The notes beneath the pieces were generated by a model that worked only from the letters and a program-made list of their open reading frames with translations, was not told the origin of the DNA and ran no database searches. This document shows positions 23,542-34,949 of a DNA stretch of 64,000 nt, piece after piece. The stretch comes from Acanthosepion esculentum (lineage: Eukaryota > Mollusca > Cephalopoda > Sepiida > Sepiidae). The stretch is taken from contig OZ038482.1 of NCBI GenBank assembly GCA_964036315.1, positions 16,256,069 through 16,320,068 on the forward strand, given 5' to 3'. The position numbers were made by a program, and so were the translations under genes. Position 1 is the stretch's first letter, and the number at the start of each line of letters is the position of its first letter.

Positions 23542-23877
23542 ATGACTAAAGACTGTATGTATGCTATCCCGTGCAGCTGCGGAAAGAAATCTAAAGGAGA
23601 GACAGGCCGCCTCCTTAAGGTGAGGCTTCAAGAACACCAGAAAGCTGTAACACGAGGGGAAGTGGAAAAATCAGGCGTGGGTGACCATATATGGAGAGAG
23701 AAGGGAGATCACCACCCCCTGTGGGATCAGATTGAGATCATAGACAAAGAACACCATCGGAAAATTCGTAAACTTAAGGCACATATGCTAGGCCACAAAA
23801 ATCTCCTGAACCGACCAAGCATAGAAATGAACAGATTATGGGAACCAGTAATAAAGAGTCCCAGAGAAAAGCAATAA
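23542..23877 (+). pseudogene. Penelope-like element (lineage A) GIY-YIG endonuclease, copy 2
   Basis: Longest open copy: an in-frame CMYAIPCSCGKKSKGETGRL start, LKVRLQEHQKAV, KSGVGDHIWREKGDHHPLWD, IIDKEHHRKIRKLK, and the end NRPSIEMNRLWEPV. Homing-type GIY-YIG nuclease domain of a PLE, which would nick target DNA for reverse transcription. The expected 'YIG' strand reads S-K-G; the other two copies read Y-K-E and Y-K-V, so the Ile is replaced by Lys in all three. The reverse transcriptase part is not present upstream, so this is a 5'-truncated 3' end; the tail runs to about 24330. Confidence 0.75.
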
Positions 23878-24233
23878 TAACAACAAAAATTGCAATATGA
23901 GCTCTGGTATAAACATGATTTGATAACAGCAAAAATTGCAATATGAGCACTGGTAAAAATATCGTTGTGTAATGTTGAAGACATTAGGTTTATAATACCC
24001 AGAAATTCATACACAAATGTCCTCAAGGACACATAGCACACTGGATAAAGGCGTTAGTTAGATCCAGTGACAGGACCCAAACAGTGTGAGTTCTATACCC
24101 GGTTAAGGCCGTGGAGAACTTTCAGAGGGAAACTAACAGGAGATAACTGATAACTGACATCCATTGAACATGGTACGTGGAACAGTCTACACCAGTGAGC
24201 GAAATAAAGGGTTCAGTTCGATATTCCAACCAC

Positions 24234-24265
24234 CTGAAGAAGGCCGGAGCGTACAATGGCCGAAA
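24234..24265 (+). ncRNA. Hammerhead-like core in PLE tail (copy 2)
   Basis: CTGAAGA (24234-24240), A, stem GGCCG / TGGCC (24242-24246 / 24257-24261), GAAA (24262-24265). One stem pair is a G-T wobble relative to copy 1. Confidence 0.4.
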
Positions 24266-24319
24266 TGTTGTAATAAATATGGCGACAAAGATGAGGACAA
24301 TAGTCCGAATAATGTAAAT

Positions 24320-24749
24320 AATGTTTATTTTATTGTTATTTATATAGACACAAATATTTAAGTAAATGCTCTATTTATAATAAACAGTATTAACAACATT
24401 TACCAGCCTGATAATATAAATTACCTATAACAATAAAAAATATTAAAATAATTGTATGTGACGTCACTTGTTTACGTTTAGATACGCTTCGAACAGATAT
24501 GAACGTTCATGGAAAATTGTAGTTTAAAAACAGAAAATCCGACCTTGCTAACCAGACGCTCCTCTGTAGATAAACTGGTATAGCACGCCAGGCTATATGA
24601 CGGTTCCGTATAGGATATAGGTTCGATTCCTGTCAGAAGACGCATGTTTTCTATGAAAATTTCTTGAAATTTCAGGCCGGTAAAAATCATTTATTATAAA
24701 CAGATATTTTACTTAAATATTTGTGTCTATATAAATAAAGTATAATAAT

Positions 24750-24755
<6 letters not shown>
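24320..24755. repeat. SINE-like family T, inverted dimer
   Basis: Inverted tail 24330-24400 ('tatttatatagacacaaata'), then a forward copy with a tRNA-like head: A-box-like 'aaactggtatagcacgcc' (24572-24589) and an exact RNA polymerase III B box GGTTCGATTCC (near 24620-24635). The tail 'tatttgtgtctatataaata' ends at a (TA)n. The junction carries a CRE octamer (24459-24466). Confidence 0.7.

Positions 24756-24839
<84 letters not shown>
24755..24839. repeat. (TA)n microsatellite
   Basis: About 42 TA units directly after the family T tail. The minus strand of 24880-24920 carries CTGATGA with a 9-bp hairpin but no GAAA. Confidence 0.95.
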
Positions 24840-24844
<5 letters not shown>

Positions 24845-25376
24845 AAAAGGCTTAAACACTAATTAATTCCATTGTTATAATTTATTACATTGGAATCGTA
24901 ATCACGATCCAATTCATCAGACCTACAAATTCAAAAAGAAATCAGAAAAAATAACTCCGAGAATAAAAAATAAAATTTAGTGAGAGTGTACGTCTGAGAG
25001 TGGGGGACGAATGTGAGAGGTAAATGAAAGCTATAAAGAGGGGTAACAGACGAGAGAAGAACAGGAAGGCGTAGAAGTAAAGGTGGGGATTAAAATTTAA
25101 CAGAGAAAAGTTTTAAAGGGAGGAGTTTAAATGACGGTTTAAATGAGTGAGATACAGATAAATATGAATTATTTTCCGATGCATAATTCATTACTGAATC
25201 GCTGACCTAAATTAAATTAAAAGCCGACACAGGAAATGGGTGAATACATTTGTAGTGACACTACGCACAATAAAAGACGATATAATTTAAACTTAAAAAT
25301 CAGAAGATGAGAGAGGGAGAAAAGAAAAGAAATATTTACATATATTTGTATGTGTATGTATGTATATATTTATATA
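24840..25376. other. No gene recognised
   Basis: Purine-rich and AT-rich. No motif seen. Confidence 0.5.
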
Positions 25377-25429
25377 TTTATATATATATATGTGTGTATA
25401 TTAACCACTAATATTATCTCTCTCTCTCC

Positions 25430-25456
<27 letters not shown>
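25377..25456. repeat. (TA)n patches with TG and TC interruptions
   Basis: Short TA and TC dinucleotide runs. Confidence 0.8.
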
Positions 25457-25460
<4 letters not shown>

Positions 25461-25559
25461 GAGTGAGAGTCAGAAACGGTCTTTAGATATGTATATGAAA
25501 GAAGGTTTAGTGCAAAGGTTTGTAAAAATATTCTTGACATTTTATATATTACAACATGT

Positions 25560-26700
25560 GCCATGGCATTTGCTATATATCGTCGTCGTCGGTTTTATCT
25601 CGTATCCAATAATTTAATTTATTCTTTGCTGATAAGCGATCAGCAAAGAAGAAATGACGATGGCCTTCAGGACTAGATTCCCAGTTTTACCAAAACCTGC
25701 TCCTGTCATCCATTCCATATCGCCGTTTGCCTTTGCAAGACTTGGTTATAGGCGAAAGAAAATCAGAGTCAAAGAACGTTGGCTTGAATTTGTTTTAGGT
25801 GGACCCTAATTTTCCAGGAAGTAACCCACACACTTGATTTCATGACCTTTTTCTGTGGCACTATAGATATTTCCTAAAAATTAGTCTGTTTTGGCACGAA
25901 AACCACAAACCAACTGGGAATCAAACTCAGTGGTTCGCAAGACAATTCTATGAAGCATTGTTCTACTGCAGGCGCCTTTCGGTGCATGTGTGTGTCAGCC
26001 GGCCCCTGAGTAGGCGTATATGTCTGCTAATCTGGGAAATGATTCCGAGTAAAGAAAGAGAGGTTGGGTAGGGAAAAGTACATAAAAATTCAAAACCCGA
26101 CAAAATCATGTGTGAAAATTTCAAAGTTTGCCAAAAACAAAAGAAAAAAGGAAAAAAAAATACCTCCCAAAAATGCATACACGTTGGGCAACGTCAAAAA
26201 TGTTTGGGGCTTCCGGTGAGAATGCATACTTCCGGTAAGCACGAAATGTATCTATTCTCAGCCAGACATACGAAACATGTTGAGGAAAATAAAGGTATTC
26301 ATTTCAGGTTTAGAGTTGTTAGTCTGTTGAGGAGAAAATATTTTTTTGTTTCGGTTCTGGATTGTGACGATAGAAAGTTTTAATCAGGTGAATTGTTAAA
26401 TTCACAGAAAATGGCGGATATACGTAACGTAACTGAAAATGTAAAATAATGAAGTGTTTCTTTATCACAGACGCACGCGCACGCGCACGCGCACACATGT
26501 ATATGCACAGGGACATATATACTAGTATAGATAGAGAGAAGTGGATTGAAATACATTGACTAAGACATATCTTAGTTGGTTGGTTGATCACATGATTACA
26601 GAAATCTTTGCAGAGTCATAGTGAGATTTTCATTATACATTCATTACCGGCTCTCTTTGCAAGGTTTCCATTGTTTCAGTCGAAGATTAGAAATAATTTA
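25560..26700. other. No gene recognised
   Basis: Low-complexity patches only (an alternating CG/CA run at 26472-26496). Short open frames carry no recognisable domain. Confidence 0.5.
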
Positions 26701-26718
26701 AGATATATACAGAGAAAG

Positions 26719-26885
26719 CAGAGTTGAGTAATGGATAGCGGCTCGGATTGAGGAATCGGAGAGCCGAGTTCGAATTCCAGTCGAATCCATTGTGTTCACA
26801 TACTTGCTAATACCCTTGGGAAAGGTATGAATTCTCTTCTTCTCCTACCAGCTATGGGTAAATAGCAAGATTCTATGGCGATCAT
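26719..26885 (+). repeat. tRNA-derived SINE family S1, 3'-truncated copy
   Basis: Head 'agtaatggatagcggctcgg' and 'gagccgagttcgaattccag' (A- and B-box regions), then the body 'acttgctaatacccttggga' and 'agctatgggtaaatagcaag'. It matches the minus-strand element at 56985-57300. Confidence 0.7.
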
Positions 26886-26889
26886 CATC

Positions 26890-27517
26890 ATATACACCTA
26901 TTCAAATTTCCAATAGCAATCATTCATTGGACAGGAATCAATGCTACTATCTTATGCGACAATTTTGAAATCGCTATATTTTCATATTGTAGATTTTGAG
27001 CACTTTTGGGAGAATCGGCTCCCAGAAGTCACCCCAAAGCTCATACACTGATTGGTCAGCATCGACCAATCAGATTCTCTGCTCGCGGAGAATGATTCTT
27101 CCCGCGCAGCACTCCTGATTCGATGATCACCTATAAAAGCAAGAGAAAAGTGGAGACGCCCTAGTGAGACTTTAGCTGCCACAGAATTCGACGACAGTTG
27201 AAGCTATGCGCCGATCTTCTCACTCAAAACTCAAAAACTGCATATTCTTTCACACTTACATAATTTTTCCTCTTGCACAACAGAAAAAAAACTTTTATAA
27301 CAAACTATTAACTCTTTTCTTCCAGAGAACTTTAATAGACTTCGATAGTCAAAGAGAGACAACTCTCGTCTTACTCATTGCATGCTTTTTTCGTACACAT
27401 TCTTTATTCTATGCAGTATTGAATACAATTTTTATATATATTGATACCTTTGCCTTGTCCTTTCTTCACATCAGTTTGGTTTCCTAATCAAAATTAAATA
27501 AATGTGGTGGAAATCGG
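26890..27517. other. Promoter- or LTR-like block of unknown identity
   Basis: Contains two opposed CCAAT motifs ('gattggtc' near 27049, 'gaccaatcag' near 27064) and 'cctataaaagc' (TATA at about 27132), with CpGs between: the layout of a Pol II promoter or LTR. No matching LTR ends or target duplication were found. Similar CCAAT pairs with a TATA box occur at 40.9-41.1 kb (minus). Confidence 0.35.
27131..27139 (+). promoter_or_regulatory. Candidate TATA box
   Basis: CTATAAAAG about 65 bp after the second CCAAT motif. Position and spacing fit a core promoter. Activity unknown. Confidence 0.35.
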
Positions 27518-27665
27518 CCACAATTCTGTAGCCTTGGATGGCAACTTGTCTACTGCAGAAAGAAATGGCAACCTACTGCGGGGAAAAACCGCCTCGTCAG
27601 TCATGTATCTTTCCATACATGATCGCGTAAGCGTAGATCACGCATGGCCCATAACTGACTGATGT
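27518..27665 (+). repeat. SINE family S1, 5'-truncated tail copy
   Basis: Shares 'ctactgcagaaaga.atggcaacct', 'gcctcgtcagtca.gtatc' and 'cataactgactgat' with the tail of the minus-strand copy at 56985-57120. The tRNA-like head is missing. Confidence 0.65.
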
Positions 27666-27669
27666 ATTT

Positions 27670-28438
27670 GAAAATATTAGAATTAATCATTCATTCAATA
27701 TAAACTTACACTTGTATAGATAATATCTGTCAGACTATTACCAGTATTATTTTTGTCTCTTACTCACTCACTTACTTACTCATACTGTGTCACAATCTAT
27801 CCTAGATTGTCGATATGATTTTATATTAGGTTAACGCAAAATTTTTCAATGCTAGAGAAATCTGAGTAACGTACAGGAAGATTACTCCAATGTTTATTAC
27901 TTAATCGGTCAGTCGAATGTAGTAAATAGTTTACAAGCATTACAAAAATCTCAGAAAGTAGAAAAAGGTCACCCATATGCACGGTCCGTCTATAAGCATT
28001 TGTTGTTTTTTTTCTTCTTCTTCTTCTCGATCGATATAGAAAAAAGTGAGTTTTGAACAAGATAGTTACTTTCAAAGAGGAATGGGTTCATTACAAGAAT
28101 CCGAAAACGAAGGAATCCGAGGTCAAGTTAACTTAAATGAAATCGACAAGAGAAAAGATTATTTTCTGTATTTGTCGTGATTCTAAACGAAGACTTTATT
28201 ACGAATTGTAGTAAACTGAACAATCTGTTGTTTGACAGAGCTAAGTTAAGCAGATGACACGTTTGAATTATTATAACAAAGAAGCTATTTCTGAACCAGG
28301 TAATCAACCGGTGATTTTGTTTCATGGCAACACCAATCATTAGTAAGAGATATTGTAAACAATCATGGAGCCAAGATTTGAAATTCTTCCATTTGCAGCG
28401 TGTGAACCAGTCGCGTACATTCAGATAATTGACCATCT
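27670..28438. other. No gene recognised
   Basis: AT-rich sequence ahead of family V copy 3. Confidence 0.5.
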
Positions 28439-28439
28439 G

Positions 28440-28967
28440 TATATGACGATAAATTGCATCCGCATCCTGGGTAAGACGATCAACTACATCCAACAGCAAG
28501 GCCTCTGAACAGGAGGTTTTGAGGAGCGTCGAACCACCTCTTAATTGCTGGTGTTCCCAGGTCCACCCTGACCCTGGGTGGTAGCACCTGTTAGGGTCTC
28601 AGCTATGGGCAAATAATTAACCCTAAAATGGGATCAAAAGACTATGAAAGTGTAAAAATAGGTTTTAATACTAGCAATACATTTTTGTAAAAATAATACC
28701 AGCAATGAATTTTTGAAAAAAAATTATTACCAGCAATACATTTTTGAAGAAAATTACCAGCAATATATTTTTTAAAAATTACCAGCAATACATTTTTAAA
28801 AACATTACCAACAAAATATTTTTTTTTAAATTACCAGCAATACATTTTTGAAAAAAAAATATTGCAATCAATACTTTTTTTTTAAAAATATTACCAGCAA
28901 TAAAACTCTTGTTGGCATTAAATAACCCCATTGAGGTTGGTATGCCGTAAAACAAAACAAAACAAAT
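28440..28967 (+). repeat. Interspersed family V, copy 3
   Basis: Complete order: 'catcctgggtaagacgat' head, 'gcaaggcctctgaacaggag' block, 'aggtccaccctgaccctggg' block, about eight VNTR units ('taccagcaatacatttttg' type, 28655-28900), 'ggcattaaataaccccattg' and the tail 'atgccgtaaaacaaaacaaa'. The AAAAC-type tail is clearest in this copy. Confidence 0.8.
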
Positions 28968-28969
28968 CA

Positions 28970-29345
28970 TCGCATAATTGACTGTCTGAAGCTATGCAGT
29001 CCTCCTAGAATTTATAGCAGTTCCAAAATATTAAATATCCACAAAGTAATCACACAGTTTAACGATACACAAAAAAAGAATAAACAATTTCACTAAAAAG
29101 CGATGCAATATTAAAGAGAACTTGAGAAAACACTTTGACGGGAGCATAAAGATCCTATGACTTTCTGTAATTATAAAATTCAATCTTTGAAGCCTATAGA
29201 ATATGGCTGTCACAAATTTCATATTTTCCTGTCTAACTCAATCTAAAGTGTTGACATATAGCAATAAAGCAGAATGTGTTGCTTGTAAATTCTCTTTCAA
29301 TTCTACTCTTGACACATCAGAGGTATCTTTGCCTGAATTTCCACT
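28970..29345. other. No gene recognised
   Basis: AT-rich. Possibly the upstream part of the LINE pseudogene that starts at about 29349, but unrecognisable. Confidence 0.4.
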
Positions 29346-29348
29346 TAG

Positions 29349-30400
29349 AACTTAATCTCTATTGTGTGATATGTATACGACACTGTTCATAGTCTCTGCT
29401 GTCATCTCTAAACTGGATTCCCACAAAACATGTGGGCTTGATGGTATCCCTGCAATGGTCCTTAAGAAATGTACTCCTGAACTGTCTCCTGTTCTCTCTA
29501 AGCTCTACAATAAATCTCTTGCTGCTCTTTGCTTTTTTGCTTGCTGGAATTTCTCTTCTGTAGTTCAAATCAGAAAACCCGTCTGGTCCTTTTCAACTAT
29601 CGGCCTTTTAGCCTTCTGTTTTTAATAATGTACTAGAAGCTCTAATCAACTCCGAATTGCTTAAGCATGTCCCCTCGCAGGCTTTTCTGTCAGATAAGTA
29701 ATGTGGTTTTCGTTTGTCTAGGTCAGCTGCTGTTGTATTAACGATAATCGTTGAAAGGGTCTGTTAACCATTAGATAAGAAAGGTGAAGCTCGACTTGTT
29801 GCTTTGTATACTTCGAATGCATTTGACAGGGTTTGGTAAAATGGTATTCTTCAAAAGTTGAAAGGCTATGGTATTTCTGTACGGATTTTTTAAATGGTTC
29901 AGTCTTTCTTGTCAAATAGCGGAAAAATGAAAGTTGTCTTGAGCGGAAAATCCAGGTGTCCCGCAGGGTTCGATCCTGGGACCTTCGTTGTTCCTAATTT
30001 TACATCAACGACTTTCCTGATATCATCAGTTCCTGACTTGGTATCTATGCCGATGACACAACTATTTACTTTTTGATATAATCAAATTGGCAGCCGTTCT
30101 CAAAAAGGAACTACATTCTGTTGTAAATTGGGGCAAAAAATGACTCGTTAATTTTAACACCTCTTGTGGAACTCTGTTCTGGCTTCTTGCTTTCCAACTT
30201 TAATCTTCAAAGGTTTAAACGCAATGTCAATCGTTATCTTCTATCTTCTTAATTACGGTTCTTAACTGTTGTTTTCTTTTTCTCATATTCTTTCACACTC
30301 AGTAACCACCTTGAGTCTTAGTGGCTTTATTGCCTGTAAATACGGCTTCTTTTAGGGGTGTTTATCAATGAAGCTGGTAGGGTTGTGTCTAGGTGTATGC
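29349..30400 (+). pseudogene. Jockey-like LINE reverse transcriptase, heavily broken
   Basis: Reverse transcriptase of a non-LTR retrotransposon. Ordered motifs appear in changing frames: CGLDGIPAMVLKKCTPELSP (finger/palm entry, about 29430-29490), FDRVW-like 'tttgacagggtttgg' (motif A, about 29822), SFLSNSGKMKVVL, GVPQGS-like 'ggtgtcccgcagggttcg' (motif B', about 29955), and the catalytic YADD box 'tatgccgatgac' (about 30045-30056) followed by TTIY. The C-terminal block 'cttgctttcc...caatgtcaatcgtta' is joined early, implying an internal deletion after 30090. Many stops. 3' UTR-like sequence ('gtaaccaccttgagtctta') is shared in part with the 56.9 kb copy. Confidence 0.8.
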
Positions 30401-30732
30401 ACTGTATTTTCTTTGGTAGTTTTCGAGAGACGCATCTTGTCGTGTGAAGACTCGATACTTGAAAAAGAAAACAGTCTCCGGCACGTAAAGACGTGACACT
30501 CGAAAATTAGCAAAGAAAACACAAGTCAATCAACACAAAAATAAAACTCATTGTTAATGGGTTTTGAAAGCCCAAAGCGCTCAGAAAAAACAGTTTATAT
30601 TCATGTCGCTCCTATCACGGAAATCAGGCAATTCTCCAAACCATAATGAAATTTAAAGAAAAAAAAGCTTAAAAAACTTAATCAATTTTCGCTTGTCTTC
30701 AACCAAACCTGCATAAAAGAAAAATTACTGCC

Positions 30733-30735
<3 letters not shown>
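30401..30735. other. No gene recognised
   Basis: AT-rich. No motif seen. Confidence 0.5.
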
Positions 30736-30795
<60 letters not shown>

Positions 30796-30812
30796 ATGTG
30801 TGTGTGTGTGAC

Positions 30813-30848
<36 letters not shown>
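30736..30848. repeat. (TA)n(TG)n and (TA)n microsatellites
   Basis: TA to about 30779, TG to about 30810, and a second TA block at 30816-30848. Confidence 0.93.
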
Positions 30849-30851
<3 letters not shown>

Positions 30852-31027
30852 GAAATATAGTCTTAAGATGTGCTATATTTATGGAATAAAGTGCTCAATA
30901 TCAGAAATAGAGCACGTGTAAATATAAAAGTGAACATAGAAGCCAACAGAGATTTAATGGCCTGACGATTGCATCTAGCATGAAACAGACGGTCGCCTCT
31001 AAGTGTTCACTTCTATGTCCACTTTTA

Positions 31028-31033
<6 letters not shown>
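30849..31033. repeat. Foldback family F copy with 29-bp arms
   Basis: Body 'gaagaaatatagtcttaaga', 'ataaagtgctcaatatcag'. Inverted arms at 30919-30947 and 31005-31033 (26 of 29 pair) enclose 'gcatctagcatgaaacagac'. (TA)n follows on both sides. Confidence 0.8.

Positions 31034-31122
<89 letters not shown>
31025..31122. repeat. Two (TA)n tracts
   Basis: TA repeats separated by 'tgcccatacatacat' near 31073-31087. Confidence 0.93.
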
Positions 31123-31124
<2 letters not shown>

Positions 31125-31129
31125 TAGTT

Positions 31130-31485
31130 GTAATCTTATAAATATAAGAAATTATACTCGTCCGGAAAACCTTCGGTTTCTTGATTTGTAAATAAACAAA
31201 CCAATACCAAAGCGAAAATAAGGTACAAAAAAAGAAAGAACAGAGAAAATGTACGTCAGCTGAAAATGATTGTCTAGCATGCAAGTTCAGAGTACAAAGA
31301 AAAAAAAACCAATACGAGTAAGAAAAATAACTAAATAAAGTGCTCGATACGCTAAGTAGAGGAAACCTAATTTAAACCTAATGAGTCAGACTAACTGACC
31401 ACGGTTTCACCTAAGCGGATCGTCAGGGAATTCTGGCTAAAGAGGTAAAGGTGGCAACGGAATATATATAAAAAGTTGCTCACAC
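31130..31485. other. No gene; one diverged palindrome-family arm
   Basis: 'tttcacctaagcggatcgtcaggg' type sequence near 31405-31430 is a single arm of the palindrome at 37886-38013. Otherwise unrecognised. Confidence 0.5.
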
Positions 31486-31489
31486 ACAC

Positions 31490-31539
<50 letters not shown>
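31486..31539. repeat. (CA)n(TA)n(TG)n microsatellite, self-complementary
   Basis: CACACA, TATATA, then TGTGTG: the flanks can pair with each other. Confidence 0.9.
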
Positions 31540-31540
<1 letters not shown>

Positions 31541-31906
31541 AGCACCTTTTAAAGAAAAGTGTGTGCTGCTAATTTTAGTACTGACTGGTTCACTGTTGTG
31601 TCCCGGTCGCACTCTCTATTTCATCTCAAGGTGCTGGAGGCACTTTATATCGGGTCCTGCAAATCTTCCCTGTGTAAACACTGTGAATGTTTGTTTGGGC
31701 TCGCTGTTATCTATCTCTAGCTCTTTGTGTTCATTTTTTTCTCCTCTTTCTTCATTACATATTTTCCTGTTATTTTAATCTAAGTTAAATCTCCCGTAGA
31801 GACCTGAAGAGCGGGAGCGAAACCGCTTGCTTTGCTTTTTAAAATGTCATGTAATATTAAGCTACACACTTTCATTTCTTTAATTAAATTTTCTACCTTT
31901 AAAAAT

Positions 31907-31911
<5 letters not shown>

Positions 31912-31980
<69 letters not shown>
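31912..31980. repeat. (TA)n microsatellite
   Basis: About 34 TA units. Confidence 0.95.
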
Positions 31981-31984
<4 letters not shown>

Positions 31985-32128
31985 CCTCCTCTTAAACGGT
32001 GTCAGCGATCACGCAATGACTCAGCGTTCTTACTCCACCATTAAGAAATTTAACTTTCAGATGAACACAACAATTTTGTCTTCGACAATAATGAACACTA
32101 CAATATTTGTCTTGCAATAAACAATACC

Positions 32129-32156
32129 CTGATGATGACATTGCGCTATGTCGAAA
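32129..32156 (+). ncRNA. Hammerhead-like core (CTGATGA-hairpin-GAAA)
   Basis: CTGATGA (32129-32135), T, perfect stem GACAT / ATGTC (32137-32141 / 32148-32152) with loop TGCGCT, GAAA (32153-32156). Best match to the canonical CUGAUGA core. About 130 bp later comes an FNETC-encoding segment, as at the 15.8 kb locus. Confidence 0.5.
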
Positions 32157-32164
32157 GTACTCGG

Positions 32165-32308
32165 AATAAAAGAAATATGTATCAACTCGGCGATTTTCTC
32201 TCGTCCTTCAATAATGACACCAAGAAGCTTTACTTTGAATATGAAAGGATCCAAATGAAAATTGAAAGTAGACAGAACATGTCTAAATTATTCAACGAAA
32301 CATGTCTC

Positions 32309-32312
<4 letters not shown>
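32165..32312 (+). pseudogene. Penelope-like ORF N-terminal fragment
   Basis: Open segment reading YQLGDFLSSFNNDTKKLYFE, then YERIQMKIESRQNMSKLFNE and TCLK, cut by a GATA microsatellite. It parallels 15871-15962 (E-R-I-x-x-K-I ... F-N-E-T-C-L). Placement after a hammerhead-like core supports a PLE 5' region. No reverse transcriptase domain remains. Confidence 0.4.

Positions 32313-32341
<29 letters not shown>
32311..32341. repeat. (GATA)n microsatellite
   Basis: About seven units. Confidence 0.9.
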
Positions 32342-32342
<1 letters not shown>

Positions 32343-32490
32343 TGATATGATAAAAATATAGTTTTACGGTTTCTATATTTATGGATAAAAGTGCTCAATA
32401 TCAGAGACGGACCATATGCAGATATAAAATTGAACACTGAAGTCAACAACTAACGGCGACAGTCTGTTTCATGCTTGAACGCCATCGTTA
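32342..32490 (+). repeat. Foldback family F, single-arm copy
   Basis: 'tatttatggataaaagtgct', 'agatataaaattgaacactg' and 'cgacagtctgtttcatgct' match the left half of the 35.6 kb copy. The right arm is absent. Confidence 0.65.
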
Positions 32491-32925
32491 TTTACCAACC
32501 TCCCCACAAGAAAAGATATGGCACAAGGCCAGTTTTTAACGTCTTCCGAGTTCTTAGGCTCAGGCAAAAATTACCCGCAGACCCCCTATACACGGGGTCG
32601 GTTTGTCTAGCTCCCCAAACTAGACACTACCCTTTGGCATAACCTAGTCTGGGTTCCTCACCGCACTGAGGCAGAGAGTTCGATAAGAGAGGAAGAAGAG
32701 GAAAATGCCTCCTCCTCGTCTTCAATCTTCTTGTATTGTGTTTCGATATTTAAGTATGTCGGTCAATGATTCATAATGCGTAATAAGGTTTATTACATTA
32801 TCCCGATGGTTATTGAATAGGCAGTAACGGTTATGTCTCAAATGATTCCAGAGACTATTGAGTGGAAATAAATGTGGATCCGAATGCAGTTATTTTATTC
32901 ATTATTTATTATTGATTATTTATAT
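32491..32925. repeat. Unclassified repeat shared with 60.76-60.86 kb
   Basis: 'gcacaaggcc.gttt.taacgt', 'ccgagt..taggctc' and '.cccgcagacccc' recur near 60768-60840 as 'gcacaaggccgagtttaacg', 'ccgagtccgtaggctcgg'. Class unknown. The rest of the stretch shows no gene. Confidence 0.4.
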
Positions 32926-32929
32926 ACTT

Positions 32930-33335
32930 ACATTATTTACATTGTTCGGAGTATTGTCCTCACACTCTTTGGGTCCTGTCACTAGATCTAACTAACGCCT
33001 TTATCCACTGTGCCATGTGTCCTTGTGTTGTAATAAATATGGCGACAAAGATGAGGACAATAGTCCGAATAATGTAAATAGTGCACATAATACCTCACCT
33101 CAGAAATATAGACAGATACTGAAAGGCCGAAATGTTGTAATAAATGGCGAAAAATATGAGGACAATAGTCTGACTAATGTAAATAGTGTACATAATACCT
33201 CATCTCAGAAATATAGACAGATACAGAAAGGCCAAAACGTTGTAATAAATGGCGACAAAGATGAGGACAATAGTCTGACTAATGTAAGTAGTGTACATAA
33301 TACCTCATCTCAGAAATATAGACAGATATTTATTG
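32930..33335 (+). repeat. PLE lineage A tail fragments with a 105-bp tandem repeat
   Basis: Inverted piece 32930-33010 ('attatttacattgttcgg', 'cctgtcactagatctaacta'), then direct tail sequence 'ggcgacaaagatgaggacaa'. From about 33029 a 105-bp unit is repeated about 2.8 times ('aaaggccgaaatgttgtaat' ... 'aatatagacagat'). The 35-residue periodic frame over it (N-V-V-I-N-G-D-K-D-E-D-N) reflects the repeat, not a protein. Confidence 0.75.
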
Positions 33336-33369
33336 TTCATTATTATTATTATAATTATAATTATTATTA

Positions 33370-34620
33370 AATTGCTTGTGTTTATGAGAGTATTCGTAGT
33401 TTAGCTTGTTTATTTATTTGTTTAAATTTTGTGTTTATATTATTCTTTCTCCGTGGATGATTATCTTATTTGTTTTGTTTAAATTACTGGCTTTGCTTAA
33501 CGTATATTACATTATCTGCTTTGTAGATAATGTATATATTTGTATTTATCATGGGCGTATTTTACAAGGTATTCGCTTTTAGTTTTCAATTTTTAAGTAA
33601 CGGAGTAAAAATTTGTAAATCTTACCTGTCTATAAAAACCTTTGAATGCAATACAAAAGTAAAACACTCGATATTGTTTCCAGCTAGAATCATCGCAATT
33701 TTCTGACATTAAAAAAATCTGGAGAATCGAGGTCTTTGCAAAATAAATCTCTACATTTCTACATAAAATTCCAAGAAACTTGAAGATGCAAACATTTGTT
33801 TCGTAAACCGAACAGTTACAAGTTACACATTTTTTTTCTTTCTTTTATTTTATGCATCGTCTAACATGAGAAATTCATTCTTTGTAATCTACACAACAGA
33901 GTCTTAATTAAGAAGATTCTCAAAGAATCTCACCAAAAAAGTTCGTGTTATATTAATGCTTTGCTAATACAAAATAAAAAGAGAAAGCATTTCACAGATC
34001 CTAACGATTGTCAGCCAGGGAGTTTATACAGGAAGCAACGAATTCAATGATATTATTTTCTTTTTACACAAAATGCCATATTCTTGATGCTCATATTACG
34101 AAAGCGACAACTTTTATAAGAGTGGCGGCTTAAAATGTAATTCTGACATTTAGATATGTGCAACATAGTGAGATGCCCGAAGAATTATCTTCGAATGTCA
34201 ATTGGGTTTGATGTAGTTTACTGCATGTTTTCAATTCAGTGACAGCGTAATAATTAAAAATTTGTTATAGCAGCCTCTTATATTTTTGTCTTTCAACAGA
34301 GCAAGAGAGAAAGAGGGCGGGCGGCCAAGATACAAGTTAATTTTTTGACGATTGATCAAATGTCTCTATACCATTGAGTTGTAATGTCCCCGGGCTAGAG
34401 TGCCTAAGGCACTAGAAAAACATGAAAAATGATTGAATTCTTGAAACTCGCTTTTATATAGGCATTGACTCATCTTCTTTGGGAGGAAGTAACTTCCGTC
34501 ATGACGTGGTACGTGACCGAATTTTCTACCACAGATTAGGTAACAATAAAATGGTTACACAAATGAAGACAGACTGTTTTTAACGTAACAATTAAATCCA
34601 TTTACATTTAACTTGAATAA
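33370..34620. other. No gene recognised
   Basis: AT-rich. 34380-34560 has LTR-like hints ('aatgtccccgggctagag', 'cttttatatagg', 'acaataaaatgg') without confirmed ends. Confidence 0.4.
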
Positions 34621-34622
34621 TT

Positions 34623-34776
34623 ATGTAGATATATTCACGTAGATATATTTATGTAGATATATTTATGTAGATATATTCATGTAGATATATTCATGTAGAT
34701 ATATTTATGTAGATATATTCATGTAGATATATTCATGTAGATATATTTATGTAGATATATTTATGTAGATATATTT
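34623..34776 (+). repeat. 14-bp tandem repeat, about 11 copies
   Basis: Unit ATGTAGATATATTY. The last base alternates T/C between copies. Confidence 0.92.
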
Positions 34777-34949
34777 GGGGACAAAACAAGGGAATCGGAT
34801 CTTTGAAGGTATAGTCATTTGGCCAGGCTTTAACCATTGTTGCAGATGTCGGAATCAGTTTAGTAGAAATAAACTTGAAATAGAAATATGGTAAGCATAA
34901 AAGGAAGCAATTGGTCTAAAACAAAATACGTGTGTGTAACACTCGTCAA

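Noticed and set aside
26719..27665. One SINE S1 split by a 630-bp insertion
   Set aside because: Both pieces contain the 'ttct.tag..ttgg' junction segment, so they overlap in the consensus and are better read as two separate copies.
33017..33370. 117-codon repetitive Asn/Asp-rich protein
   Set aside because: Translation of the 105-bp tandem of non-coding PLE tail.
34380..34565. Solo LTR
   Set aside because: TATA-like and polyadenylation-like sequences only; no inverted termini or target duplication could be identified.
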